From Casp-actino8 sp964563545 (GTDB lineage Bacteria > Actinomycetota > Acidimicrobiia > Acidimicrobiales > Ilumatobacteraceae), in contig CAZLXB010000006.1 in NCBI GenBank assembly GCA_964563545.1, positions 1 through 64,000 on the forward strand: a DNA stretch of 64,000 nt. Direction: 5' to 3'. The position numbers and the translations under genes were made by a program. Positions 18,016 through 26,716 of the stretch are shown piece after piece. A model generated the notes under the pieces. That model saw only the letters and a program-made list of their open reading frames with translations, had not been told where the DNA came from and ran no database searches. Each line of letters starts with the position of its first letter. Positions within the stretch are counted from its first letter, which is position 1.

Positions 18016-19272
18016 TCAGTCGAGTTCGCCGTCTCGCACGAGTTCGATCGTCCGCTGGCACGTCCGGTGGAATGCGTCGGCCGCCATCACGAGGTGATCA
18101 TGAGGCGTGTCCTCCTCGGCCGTGTGGCTGAGACCGTTGGTCGACGACGAAAAGATCATCACCGTCGGCACGTGACGCGCCATCTCACTCGCATCGTGCA
18201 GGGCGCCGCTCGGAAGCTCGATGTCGTGCCCCTCGACCTCGCGCACGCTGTCGCGGGCGGCCTCGAGGAGTCGGGGGTGGAAGGGCATCGGGGGAATGCG
18301 GAAGATGTGCTCCCATTCGACCGTGCAACCCTCGGCGGCCGCGGCCTCGGCGGCGGCCGCCTGGCACTCGGCGAACATCGCCTCGAGTTCACTGGCGTCG
18401 ATGTGTCTCATGTCGAGGGTGATCGTGGTCTCACCGGCCACTGCGGTGACGACACCCGGCTTGCACGCCACGGCACCGACGGTCGTGACGCCGTCGTGAC
18501 GATCGCCGATCTCGGCGGCGGCGAGGGCGAAGCGCGATGCGGCACGGAAACTGTCACGTCGCATCGGCATGGGCATCGTGCCGGCGTGCGCAGCCTGCCC
18601 GCGGAAGATCAGTCGCTCACGTTCGATTCCCTTGGTGCCGGTGACCGTGCAGATACCGCGGCCCATCGATTCGAGAACCGGACCCTGTTCGATGTGGACC
18701 TCGACGTACGCCTTGACGTTCGCGAGTCGTGTCCGCGCCCCGTCGAGACGATCGATGTCGACGCCGTGCTGGGGGAGGATGTCGACGAGTCGGTTGCCTT
18801 CCTTGTCGGACAACCCGCGGAGAATCTCGACGTCGACGGTTCCGGCCACCGCCGCCGAACCGAAGAGCGAGCGGCTGAAGCGGGCACCTTCTTCATCGGC
18901 CCAATCGACGAGGGCCACGCTGATCGGTGGTCTTCCCGATGCGGCGAGCGAGCGGAGCAGTTCGAGTCCGGCCATGACTCCGAGTGCGCCGTCGAGCCAA
19001 CCTCCTTTGGGGACGCTGTCGAGATGGCTGCCGACGACGAGGAGGTCGGGGCTGTCGCCGCGCAGGTAGGCCCACAGATTGCCGGCTTCGTCCACCTCGA
19101 TCTCCACCGGCAACGTGGCCAGGTGTTCGCGAAGCAGATTGCGGGCCTCCACCCACTCGGGCGTCCAGCAGAGTCGACGGGAACCGGCTTCGCCACCCGT
19201 TCGCTCGGCCAAGGTTCGAAGATCGGCAACGACGCGTTCGGAATCGAATGATGTCGAGGTGACGCTGGGCAT
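18016..19272 (-). CDS. M20 amidohydrolase (N-carbamoyl-L-amino acid hydrolase/allantoate amidohydrolase type)
   Basis: 418 residues. Metal ligands of the binuclear M20 site are visible: the GSHLDSVPKGGWLDG stretch (His and Asp), the DEEGARF Glu pair, the HIEQGPVLE motif diagnostic of the HyuC/AllC group, and a C-terminal SGALHD His. Members hydrolyse N-carbamoyl amino acids, ureidoglycolate or allantoate in the cytosol. No other purine or hydantoin genes are nearby, so the substrate is undetermined. The ATG at 19272 is chosen because the extended frame overlaps the divergent folB-folK gene. Confidence 0.87.
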   Translation of the reverse strand: MPSVTSTSFDSERVVADLRTLAERTGGEAGSRRLCWTPEWVEARNLLREHLATLPVEIEVDEAGNLWAYLRGDSPDLLVVGSHLDSVPKGGWLDGALGVMAGLELLRSLAASGRPPISVALVDWADEEGARFSRSLFGSAAVAGTVDVEILRGLSDKEGNRLVDILPQHGVDIDRLDGARTRLANVKAYVEVHIEQGPVLESMGRGICTVTGTKGIERERLIFRGQAAHAGTMPMPMRRDSFRAASRFALAAAEIGDRHDGVTTVGAVACKPGVVTAVAGETTITLDMRHIDASELEAMFAECQAAAAEAAAAEGCTVEWEHIFRIPPMPFHPRLLEAARDSVREVEGHDIELPSGALHDASEMARHVPTVMIFSSSTNGLSHTAEEDTPHDHLVMAADAFHRTCQRTIELVRDGELD

Positions 19273-19296
19273 GGGGCAACGGTACCGTGAGCCCCC

Positions 19297-20148
19297 GTGT
19301 CCGAGCGAACGACCGATCACGTCTACATCGACGCACTGCGCGTGACGTGCATCATCGGCGTCCTCGAACACGAGCGGACGACTCCACAACCGATCCAGAT
19401 CGATGCCGACATCGAGATCGACCTCTCCGAGGCCGGACGAACCGACGACCTCACCAAGACGGTTCACTACGGAGAAGTTGCCGTCGCACTGGCCGACTTG
19501 GCTCGAACCACGGGTTATCAACTTCTCGAACGTCTGGCCGAACACATGGCCGAAGTCGTGTTGGCGTTCCCGCGGGTCGAGGCCGTGGAACTCACGGTGA
19601 CCAAACTTGAGCCCCCGATCCCGGAGGACATCGGCGCGACGGCCGTGCGTATCCGACGCGAGAACCGCCTCGGACGCGGCTCTCATCGAGCGGTGATCGC
19701 GGTCGGGAGCAATCTCGGCGATCGGGTGGCGAATCTACGGTTCGCCATCGGACGTCTGGGAAGCGCGGTCGTCGCCGCCTCGCAGGTGTTCGAGACGGAT
19801 CCGGTCGGAGGCCCCGAGAACCAGGGCGCCTATCTGAACATGGTGGTCGCCACCGAGACGTCACTCGATCCGTACGCGCTCTTGCGCCAGTTGCATCGCA
19901 TCGAAGCCGAGGCGGGTCGTGAACGGCTCGTTCACTGGGGCCCACGCACGCTCGATCTCGACGTGATCTTCTACGACGACGTGACCATCGCCGATCAGCA
20001 CCTCACGATTCCGCACCCGCGGTACGCCGAAAGACGCTTCGTTCTGGCGCCACTCAGCGAGATCGAACCCGCACGGTGTCCGGCGGGCTGGGAGACGGCG
20101 CTACCACCCGCGGCCGTGCATCCGCGCGGCCCCTTGAGTTCGCTCTAG
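19297..20148 (+). CDS. folBK: Bifunctional dihydroneopterin aldolase / 6-hydroxymethyl-dihydropterin pyrophosphokinase
   Basis: 283 residues, a fusion of two consecutive folate steps. Residues 1-120 form the FolB domain (CIIGVLEHERTTPQ, HYGEVAVAL, QLLERLAEHMAE). Residues 128-283 form FolK (AVGSNLGDRVANL, GPRTLDLDVIFYDD, HPRYAERRFVLAPL) with the Asp pair that binds ATP-magnesium. The order matches the pathway: aldolase then kinase. It uses a GTG start and is divergent from the M20 gene over 24 bases. Its 3' end overlaps by 4 bases the convergent DHPS-like gene, the next folate-type function. Confidence 0.93.
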   Translation: MSERTTDHVYIDALRVTCIIGVLEHERTTPQPIQIDADIEIDLSEAGRTDDLTKTVHYGEVAVALADLARTTGYQLLERLAEHMAEVVLAFPRVEAVELTVTKLEPPIPEDIGATAVRIRRENRLGRGSHRAVIAVGSNLGDRVANLRFAIGRLGSAVVAASQVFETDPVGGPENQGAYLNMVVATETSLDPYALLRQLHRIEAEAGRERLVHWGPRTLDLDVIFYDDVTIADQHLTIPHPRYAERRFVLAPLSEIEPARCPAGWETALPPAAVHPRGPLSSL

Positions 20149-20894
20149 GCGAGTCCGAGTTCGGCTTCCACCCGTCGGATCTTGGCCGGGTAGTGCGCGC
20201 GCCCGTACTCGGGCCGTTGCCGCAACACGATCTCGAGCAATTCATCGTGCTGCGCGGTCTCTTTCCACGGCAGGGCGATGTACAGGGGCAGCCCGAAACG
20301 CCGCAGTTCGTCGAGATTCGAGTACACGCGCTTCTGGTACACGTAGCGCTCCTCCCACGGCCAGTTGGAAGGTGCGAAACCGGTACCCGGATCGAGAATG
20401 CACTTGTCACGGAGTCCGAAGCGATCGGCGATCCGCAACTGTTCGGTGAAGAAGTCGACCATGACACCGATCGGATCGGCTCGCACGAGCTCCATCTGGC
20501 GCGGATTGGGACCCGACAAGAAGGGGAGCACGATCGGAGCGCCGAAGTCGGCGGCGACCTTCCACATCTCCTCGGTCTGCATGCCGTCGGCGGCGTTGAT
20601 CACGGTGGCACCGTTCTCGAGGGCCAGACGGGTGACCTCGGGCTTCCACGAGTCGATGCTGAGCGGAACGCCAAAGGCCGCGAGGGCACGGACGATGTCG
20701 GCCAGTCGATTCCATTCCTCGGCCCACGGGACGACCGTGGCATTGTCGGTCGAGCCCTGACCACCGAGGTCGATGCCCTGACAGCCGTTGTTCAACAGGT
20801 ATTCACCCCGCCGAGTAGCGGCATCGGGTGTGGTCGCTATTGAATCGGAGTTGAGCGAATCAGGAGATGCGTTCACCACCCCGTACAGGAACAT
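20145..20894 (-). CDS. Divergent dihydropteroate synthase-like pterin-binding protein
   Basis: 249 residues, TIM-barrel DHPS family but shorter than the usual 270-285. Retained DHPS residues: Asn8 (GVVNASPDS), Asp42 (IDLGGQ), Asp81 (SIDSWKPEV), Asn100 (VINAADG) and Asp168 (ILDPGTGF). Changed: the S-T-R-P loop that binds p-aminobenzoate reads S-T-D-N (Asp50 for Arg), the SRK lysine motif is replaced by LPWK, and the C-terminal RxHD motif is absent. It may be the folate enzyme partnering folBK or, like mycobacterial FolP2, a DHPS relative with another role. It abuts gpgS divergently, as folP2 neighbours gpgS in mycobacteria. Confidence 0.78.
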   Translation of the reverse strand: MFLYGVVNASPDSLNSDSIATTPDAATRRGEYLLNNGCQGIDLGGQGSTDNATVVPWAEEWNRLADIVRALAAFGVPLSIDSWKPEVTRLALENGATVINAADGMQTEEMWKVAADFGAPIVLPFLSGPNPRQMELVRADPIGVMVDFFTEQLRIADRFGLRDKCILDPGTGFAPSNWPWEERYVYQKRVYSNLDELRRFGLPLYIALPWKETAQHDELLEIVLRQRPEYGRAHYPAKIRRVEAELGLA

Positions 20895-20927
20895 GGGGTC
20901 AGGTTACGAGCGAAAGGAGACGGCCCG

Positions 20928-21809
20928 GTGGGGATCAAGACATTCGACCCGACGGGCTGGACGCTCGGAACCGCGATGGCGGCCAAGCGTGACACGAAGG
21001 TGTCGGTCTGCCTTCCGTGCCGCAACGAAGCGGCGACGATCGGTGATCTCGTGCGGATGATCGACCATGCGCTCGTCGGCTCGCTCGTGGACGAGCTCAT
21101 CGTGCTCGACGACGGCTCGACCGACGGAACCGGTGAGATCGCAGCCGAGGCCGGCGCCACCGTCGTGCCGGTCGACTACGTGCACTTCTTTCACGGATCG
21201 GCGCGGGGCAAGGGCAACGCCCTGTGGTCGAGTCTGATCGCGAGTAGCGGCGACGTGGTGGTGTGGTGCGACGGTGACATCACGAGTTTCACCCCGGACT
21301 GGATCGTGCGCCTCACGATGCCGTTGCTCCTCGACCCCGAACTCGGACTCGTCAAGGCGAGCTACGAAAGGCCTTCGCATCTCGGCGGTGGGGGACGTAC
21401 GACCGAACTCGTGGCCCGACCCTTGCTCTCGCTCTTCTTTCCCGAACTCGCCGAACTCCAGCAACCTCTCGCCGGCGAATACGCCGGAAGACGTTCGATG
21501 CTCGAGGAGATTCCCTTCGCCACCGGATGGGGGGTCGAGATCGGGCTCCTGATCGACATGTTCGATCGCTTCGGCATCGAGAGTCTCGGTGAGGTGGACC
21601 TGGGCACGCGTCTGCATCGCCATCACAAACTCGAGACCCTCGCCATCCAGGCGGCCGAGGTCGCGGCGACCCTCCTCGCCCGGCTGCCCGATGCGCCGAG
21701 TTTCGCCACGGCGGCTCCGATGTTGAAGCGAAAGGCCGGCGACGACGTGGAACTCAATCTGATGGTTCGCCCACCCGTCAGTTCACTCGTTCGTTTCGGC
21801 GCTTCGTAG
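20928..21809 (+). CDS. gpgS: Glucosyl-3-phosphoglycerate synthase
   Basis: 293 residues, GT-A fold glycosyltransferase of family GT81. It joins glucose from an NDP-glucose to 3-phosphoglycerate, making the precursor of glucosylglycerate and methylglucose lipopolysaccharides. Visible motifs are the nucleotide-binding LDDGSTDGT (60-68), the metal-binding Asp115-Gly-Asp117 (WCDGDITSF), the RGKGNALW loop and the late GWGVEIGLL helix. The GTG start is backed by an AAAGGAGA ribosome site ending about 8 bases upstream. It overlaps the convergent RibD-like gene by 27 bases. Confidence 0.9.
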   Translation: MGIKTFDPTGWTLGTAMAAKRDTKVSVCLPCRNEAATIGDLVRMIDHALVGSLVDELIVLDDGSTDGTGEIAAEAGATVVPVDYVHFFHGSARGKGNALWSSLIASSGDVVVWCDGDITSFTPDWIVRLTMPLLLDPELGLVKASYERPSHLGGGGRTTELVARPLLSLFFPELAELQQPLAGEYAGRRSMLEEIPFATGWGVEIGLLIDMFDRFGIESLGEVDLGTRLHRHHKLETLAIQAAEVAATLLARLPDAPSFATAAPMLKRKAGDDVELNLMVRPPVSSLVRFGAS

Positions 21810-22400
21810 ATAGCGCACGAACAGGTACCCATCGTCCGTGCAGACGTGGGCGAGTTCCCACGTCTCGCGTACGGCCCACGGACCCTCGGCCACGCGGTCG
21901 CTACGTCCGGAAATGAACCGCGGTGCGATCGTCAGGCACACTTCGTCGACCAGATCGGCGGCCAGCATCTGTCCGTTCAGGGTCGGGCCACCTTCGAGGA
22001 TGCACACATCGCCCCGGAGTGTGCGAACGATGTCGCGCACGTCGCCACCCACGAGGCGGGTGTTGCCGGCGGCGAGCAAAGCCTCGCCGTTGCGACCGAG
22101 ATCGCCACTGGAGGTGACGACGACGAGTTCCTGTCGTGACGGTAGGGGCGAATAGACGTCGGCGCGCACGGTCTCGGCTCCGACCAGAATCGTGTCGCCC
22201 GAACGGTGGAGGTGCAGGAACACTTCGCGGTCGGTCGGGCCGCCGAGGAGGGCCGACGAACCCTCGAGGGCCACCGCACCGTCGGCGGTGGAGATCATCG
22301 AGAGGACGATCCACGGACGATCGCCGAGTCGGCGACGGTGACCGGAGTCATAGGCCTCGGCGACCGTGACGTCGCGGACTTCCGGGAGCAACATCTGCAC
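21783..22400 (-). CDS. RibD C-terminal-like (pyrimidine reductase/DHFR-fold) protein
   Basis: 205 residues of the DHFR-like fold seen in the reductase domain of RibD: N-terminal PWIVLSMISTADGAVA strand, LVGAETVRAD motif, ILEGGPTLNGQML nucleotide-binding loop and a DEVCLTIAPRFISG strand. The RibD deaminase domain is absent and no other riboflavin genes are nearby, so it may be a stand-alone NADPH-dependent reductase of unassigned substrate. Fold assignment is good; function is only family-level. Confidence 0.8.
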   Translation of the reverse strand: MQMLLPEVRDVTVAEAYDSGHRRRLGDRPWIVLSMISTADGAVALEGSSALLGGPTDREVFLHLHRSGDTILVGAETVRADVYSPLPSRQELVVVTSSGDLGRNGEALLAAGNTRLVGGDVRDIVRTLRGDVCILEGGPTLNGQMLAADLVDEVCLTIAPRFISGRSDRVAEGPWAVRETWELAHVCTDDGYLFVRYLRSAETNE

Positions 22401-22445
22401 GGCTCGTTTCTACCTGCTCGGGTCGATCGACAGTAGGGTTCGGTC

Positions 22446-23630
22446 ATGTACTTGGCCGAGACACCCGACCAGCAGGCGTTGCGCAAGGAACTCCGTGAGT
22501 ACTTCGCCGCGCTACTGACTCCCGAAGTTCGCGCCGAACTCGGCGAATCCGGTGAAGGACGTCCGATCTTCCGCGAGCTCGTGCGCAAGATGGGCGCCGA
22601 TGGATGGCTCGGTCTCGGTTGGCCGACCGAATTCGGCGGCCAGGGCCGTCCGGCCACCGATCAATTCATCATGTTCGACGAGATCCAGCGCGCGCACGCG
22701 CCTTTCCCGTTCGTCACCGTCAATACCGTGGGTCCGGCGATCATGGCGCACGGTACGCAGGAGCAGAAGGACCAGTACCTCACCGGCATCCTGAAGGGTG
22801 AGATCAACTTCGCCATCGGTTACACCGAACCCGAGGCTGGCACCGATCTCGCGAGTCTTCGTACCACGGCGGTCCTCGACGGCGACGAGTGGGTCATCAA
22901 CGGCAACAAGGTCTACACATCGGGAGCCAATCAGTCCGACTACGTGTGGTTGGCCTGCCGTACCGATCAGGACGCACCGAAGCATCAGGGCATCTCGATC
23001 ATCATCGTTCCGACCGACACCCCCGGCTTCGAATGGACGCCGATCGTCACCGTCGGTGGCGTCGTCACCACGGCCACCTACTACTCCGACGTGCGCGTCC
23101 CGAAGGGTAACGTGATCGGCGAGATCAACGGGGGCTGGAAGCTCATCACGATGCAGCTCAATCACGAGCGCGTCGGCCTCGCTGCTCTGTCGGGTCTGAC
23201 CGAGCGCCTCTGTGACGATGTCACCACGTGGTGTCGGGTCACGCCGTCGGGTGGGCCCAACGGAGAAAAGATGATCGACCTCGCGTGGGTGCAGGCCGAC
23301 CTGGCGAAGTGCGCCGCGTTGCTCGACGCGATCCGGCTCATGACGTGGAAGCTCGCGAAGAGTGTCGCTGACAACACCCTCGGACCGGCCGAGGCCTCCG
23401 GAGTCAAGGTGTTCGGCACCGAACGTGCGGTCGAGGTCTATCGAATCCTGCAGGGCATCCTCGGACCGTTGTCGCACTTGCGTGACGGAACGCCGGGCGC
23501 TCTTCTGCACGGTGAAGTCGAGCGAGCGGCCCGGGCCGCTCAGATCAACACGTTCGGCGGTGGGGTGAACGAGATTCAGCGCGAACTCGTGGCCACGGCC
23601 GGTCTCGGACTCGTTCGCTCAACCCGCTGA
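22446..23630 (+). CDS. Acyl-CoA dehydrogenase
   Basis: 394 residues, full three-domain ACAD fold. FAD/substrate-binding motifs are visible: the IGYTEPEAGTDLASL stretch, VINGNKVYTSGA and the C-terminal NTFGGGVNEIQRELVA. It oxidises an acyl-CoA to the enoyl-CoA using FAD and passes electrons to ETF. The sequence belongs to the FadE subgroup abundant in actinobacterial steroid and fatty acid catabolism; its position 0.6 kb from the igr-like operon supports such a role. It converges on the TetR gene with a 12-base overlap. Confidence 0.88.
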   Translation: MYLAETPDQQALRKELREYFAALLTPEVRAELGESGEGRPIFRELVRKMGADGWLGLGWPTEFGGQGRPATDQFIMFDEIQRAHAPFPFVTVNTVGPAIMAHGTQEQKDQYLTGILKGEINFAIGYTEPEAGTDLASLRTTAVLDGDEWVINGNKVYTSGANQSDYVWLACRTDQDAPKHQGISIIIVPTDTPGFEWTPIVTVGGVVTTATYYSDVRVPKGNVIGEINGGWKLITMQLNHERVGLAALSGLTERLCDDVTTWCRVTPSGGPNGEKMIDLAWVQADLAKCAALLDAIRLMTWKLAKSVADNTLGPAEASGVKVFGTERAVEVYRILQGILGPLSHLRDGTPGALLHGEVERAARAAQINTFGGGVNEIQRELVATAGLGLVRSTR

Positions 23631-24263
23631 GGTCGGCGCGGCCAAAGCGCCGACGGCCATGTCGATCAGATTCGTCACGTAGGCCTCGTGATCGACGCGA
23701 CCACCTCTCGACTTCTGGAGCCGTCGGGCCCGAGCGCCGAGCGACTCCGAAACCATCTCGACGAAGCGCGCGACGCGCTCGCGTCGGAGGTTGGCCGGTA
23801 GGGCCGGGGGCAGAGCCCGCTCGATCAGACGGAACGCGCGCATCGCCTCGGTCGGAGTGCGTTCTGGGTCCTCGTCCCAGCGATCGAACAGATCGACGAG
23901 TTGGCTCACGATGGAGAGGAAGCGACGACCTTCGATCGACGAGAGGCGACTCGCCTGTGGCTGCACGTAGGCCCACACGATCCGTCGCAGATCGTCGTGA
24001 TCCCCATCGGCTTCCACCGTGTCGAGCATGGCGCGCCGTTCGGCTTCGATGGCGACATTTTGTGCATCGATGATCGCGAAGAGCAGTCCGTGCCGAGCAT
24101 CGAGTCCTTCCACCGCGAAGTGATAGTGGAGAGCCGACGTGTTGCGCTGACCGGCCGCGCCGACGATTCTGGAGAGCGGCGTGGTGTACACGCCGTGAAC
24201 GGCGAACAATTCGAGGCCGGCGGCGATCAAGGCATCCCGAGTCGACGCCGCGTCGCGCGGCAT
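23619..24263 (-). CDS. TetR family transcriptional regulator
   Basis: 214 residues. The N-terminal DNA-binding HTH (about residues 8-55) reads DALIAAGLELFAVHGVYTTPLSRIVGAAG then SALHYHF, a TetR pattern; the rest is a helical ligand domain. The ATG begins one base after the thiolase stop, so it is probably the last cistron of the igr-like operon and would feed back on that operon's promoter. It is the only TetR-type regulator in the window and the best local candidate to bind the TCTGAC-N5-GTCAGA palindromes described below; that pairing is inference. Ligand may be a steroid or acyl-CoA thioester. Confidence 0.87.
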   Translation of the reverse strand: MPRDAASTRDALIAAGLELFAVHGVYTTPLSRIVGAAGQRNTSALHYHFAVEGLDARHGLLFAIIDAQNVAIEAERRAMLDTVEADGDHDDLRRIVWAYVQPQASRLSSIEGRRFLSIVSQLVDLFDRWDEDPERTPTEAMRAFRLIERALPPALPANLRRERVARFVEMVSESLGARARRLQKSRGGRVDHEAYVTNLIDMAVGALAAPTSAG

Positions 24264-24264
24264 G

Positions 24265-25452
24265 TCAGGAGATGCGCTGGATGATGGTTCCGGTCGAGAC
24301 CGCGCCACCGCAGCACATCGTCACGAGTGCGAACTCCTTGTCGGAGCGTTCGAGTTCGTGCAGTGCCGTCGTGATCAGACGGCTTCCCGTGGAGCCGACG
24401 GGGTGACCGAGGGCGATGGCCCCACCGTTCACGTTGACCTTGGTCGAGAGTTCGTCGCGGCTCACCCCGTGCACCTGAGCCCAGGAGAGGACGACCGACG
24501 CGAAGGCCTCGTTGATCTCGACGATGTCGATGTCATTCATGGTCATGCCGGCGTCCTTCAGAACCCTCTCGGTGGCCTGAACCGGACCGTCGAGGTGGTA
24601 GTAGGGCTCGGCACCGACGAGGCACTGGGCGACGATGCGAGCGCGCGGGCGAAGACCTTCGGCGCGGGCCCGGGACTCATCCATCCAGAGAACGGCGGCC
24701 GCACCGTCACTGATCTGGCTCGAGTTGCCGGCCGTGTGGATGCCATCGGGAATCACCGGATTGAGCGCGGCGAGTTTCTCGGCCGTTGTTTCGCGCAGTC
24801 CACCGTCGCGCGTGACGAGAGTCGTGTTGCCTTCGGCGTCGGTGACCTCGACCGGGACGATCTCACGTTCGAAGCGCCCTTCCTCGGTGGCGCGCAACGC
24901 CTTCTGCTGGGAGATGAGTCCGAGGTGGTCGACATCGGCGCGAGTGATTCCGCGCCGGGCGGCGATGCGCTCGGCGGCTCCGAATTGATCGGGCATGTCG
25001 AGGGCGAAATCGGCTGGTCGTGAGGAACCGTTCAGGAACGTGATGTCGGTGCCTTCGCCCACGCGCGGAACGTTGGCTCCGAGCCACACCTTGCTCATGT
25101 GTTCGACCCCGCAGGCCATGCCGGCATCGATGACTCCGGCGGCGATCATGTTGTGGATCATGTGATTGGCCTGCTGGCTCGAACCGCACTGGCAGTCGAT
25201 GGTGGTGGCGGCGACCTGCCACGGAAGGCCCTGGTTGAGCCAGGCCGTGCGCGACACGTTGCTCGCCTGTTCACCGGCCTGGGTGACGCAACCGCCGACG
25301 ATCTGTCCGAGGGTCAGCGGATCGATACCGGTCCGCTCGAGTACACCGGCTTGGATGCGGCCGAGCAGGGTGGCGGCGTGCATGTCGGCGAAATAGCCAT
25401 TGCGCTTGCCGATGGCCGAGCGGCCGGCTTCCACGATGACGGGATTGCCCAT
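24265..25452 (-). CDS. fadA5: Steroid 3-ketoacyl-CoA thiolase, FadA5-like
   Basis: 395 residues. Thiolase catalytic residues: nucleophile Cys89 in DCQCGSSQQ, His350 in GGAIALGHPVG and Cys380 in CCGGAVSTG. Length and placement match mycobacterial FadA5, which releases acetyl-CoA from the steroid side chain. The ATG has an AAGGAG ribosome site about 10 bases upstream. In the family it acts on C24-C22 CoA thioesters; here that specificity rests on gene order (P450, Ltp2, ChsH1, ACAD, ChsH2, ACAD upstream), which mirrors the igr cluster. A generic acetyl-CoA acetyltransferase is the alternative. Confidence 0.8.
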   Translation of the reverse strand: MGNPVIVEAGRSAIGKRNGYFADMHAATLLGRIQAGVLERTGIDPLTLGQIVGGCVTQAGEQASNVSRTAWLNQGLPWQVAATTIDCQCGSSQQANHMIHNMIAAGVIDAGMACGVEHMSKVWLGANVPRVGEGTDITFLNGSSRPADFALDMPDQFGAAERIAARRGITRADVDHLGLISQQKALRATEEGRFEREIVPVEVTDAEGNTTLVTRDGGLRETTAEKLAALNPVIPDGIHTAGNSSQISDGAAAVLWMDESRARAEGLRPRARIVAQCLVGAEPYYHLDGPVQATERVLKDAGMTMNDIDIVEINEAFASVVLSWAQVHGVSRDELSTKVNVNGGAIALGHPVGSTGSRLITTALHELERSDKEFALVTMCCGGAVSTGTIIQRIS

Positions 25453-25486
25453 GGTGTGTCGTGTCTCCTTGAGAGGTGCGACTGAA

Positions 25487-26716
25487 TCAGCCGCGGCGGG
25501 TGAGTTGGACCGGCAGCGACTTGATGCCGTGGATGAAGCTCGACTGCAACTTCTTGACCGGTCCGGTGAGTTCGATGTCGGCGGCACGCTTCGAAAGCTC
25601 TTCGAAGAGAATGCGCATTTCGAGGCGGGCCAGGTTCGCGCCGAGACAGAAGTGCGGACCACCCCCACCGAAGGTGACGTGGTGATTGGGTGTGCGGGTG
25701 ATGTCGAAGACGTCCGCATTCGTGAACGCCGCCTCGTCGCGATTGGCCGACGGATAGAACATCGTCACCGACTCGCCTTCCTTGATCTTCACGCCGTGGA
25801 GTTCGACGTCGCAGGTGGCGGCGCGCCGGAAGTAGTTGACCGGTGTGGCCCAACGGAGGATCTCCTCCACCGCGCTCGGCACGAGCGCCGGATCGGCTTG
25901 CATCTTGCGCCACTGGTCGCGGTTCTCGATCATGGCCACGACGCCATGACTGATCCCGTTGCGCGTGGTCTCGTTGCCGGCCACTGCGAGCAGCAGCATG
26001 AAGAGATCGAATTCGTGTTCGGTCAGGACGTCGCCGTCGTGCTCGCTGATGAGCGTGGTGATGATGTCGTCCTTGGGGTTCTGGCGACGTTCGAGGGCGA
26101 GCTGGTTGGAGTACATGTACAACTCGGTCGCCGCGATCTGGCCGGCTTCCGGATCGGCGTTGAACTCCGGATCGTTCGAGCCGATCATCGCGTTCGACCA
26201 GTCGAATACCTTGCGGCGGTCTTCCACGGGGATTCCCACCAATTCGGCGATGGCGATGAGGGGGAGTTCGGCCGAGACCTTGTCGACGAACTCGACATTT
26301 CCTTCTTCGAGGGCCTCCTCGATCAGTTGGACGGCGACCTCGCGGAAGTGCGACTCGAGCATGCGCATGGCCTTGGGGGTGAAGCCGCGATTGACGAGGG
26401 TCTTCAGGCGTGTGTGGTCCGGTGGATCGAGGTCGATCATGAGCCGGGCGGCATCGTTGTCGATCTCGGTGGCCTGCTCGTTCATGAGCGAGCCCTTCTT
26501 GGCCGACGAGTAGGTCTGAAACTTGCGACTCACTTCGACGACGTCGGCGTGGCGCGTGATGGCCCAGAACTCGTCGGTGTACATCGGCTCCATGCCCCGG
26601 CAGCGAATCACCGGGGCTTCGGCGCGGAGTTGGCGATAGAGCTCGTAGGGCGGGCCGTCCTTGTACGACGCGTGCGAGATCACGTCGAGTTTGTCGAAGC
26701 TCAAGTCATATCTCAT
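25487..26716 (-). CDS. Cytochrome P450, CYP125/CYP142-like (putative steroid 26/27-hydroxylase)
   Basis: 409 residues, soluble bacterial P450. The haem ligand Cys357 lies in FGGGGPHFCLGANLARLEMR, the I-helix oxygen motif is AGNETT (246-251) and the K-helix ExxR is Glu285-Arg288. The AGNETTRN-ISHG I-helix and HFCLGA-LARLEMR stretch are typical of CYP125/142/124, which hydroxylate the terminal carbon of cholest-4-en-3-one. Context inside an igr-type operon supports that role. Its ATG overlaps the Ltp2-like gene's stop by 4 bases. Electron donors are not encoded nearby. Confidence 0.85.
   Translation of the reverse strand: MRYDLSFDKLDVISHASYKDGPPYELYRQLRAEAPVIRCRGMEPMYTDEFWAITRHADVVEVSRKFQTYSSAKKGSLMNEQATEIDNDAARLMIDLDPPDHTRLKTLVNRGFTPKAMRMLESHFREVAVQLIEEALEEGNVEFVDKVSAELPLIAIAELVGIPVEDRRKVFDWSNAMIGSNDPEFNADPEAGQIAATELYMYSNQLALERRQNPKDDIITTLISEHDGDVLTEHEFDLFMLLLAVAGNETTRNGISHGVVAMIENRDQWRKMQADPALVPSAVEEILRWATPVNYFRRAATCDVELHGVKIKEGESVTMFYPSANRDEAAFTNADVFDITRTPNHHVTFGGGGPHFCLGANLARLEMRILFEELSKRAADIELTGPVKKLQSSFIHGIKSLPVQLTRRG

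Noticed and set aside
20145..20894. Plain annotation as canonical FolP
   Set aside because: Several DHPS active-site motifs are changed or missing, so only a family-level call is justified.
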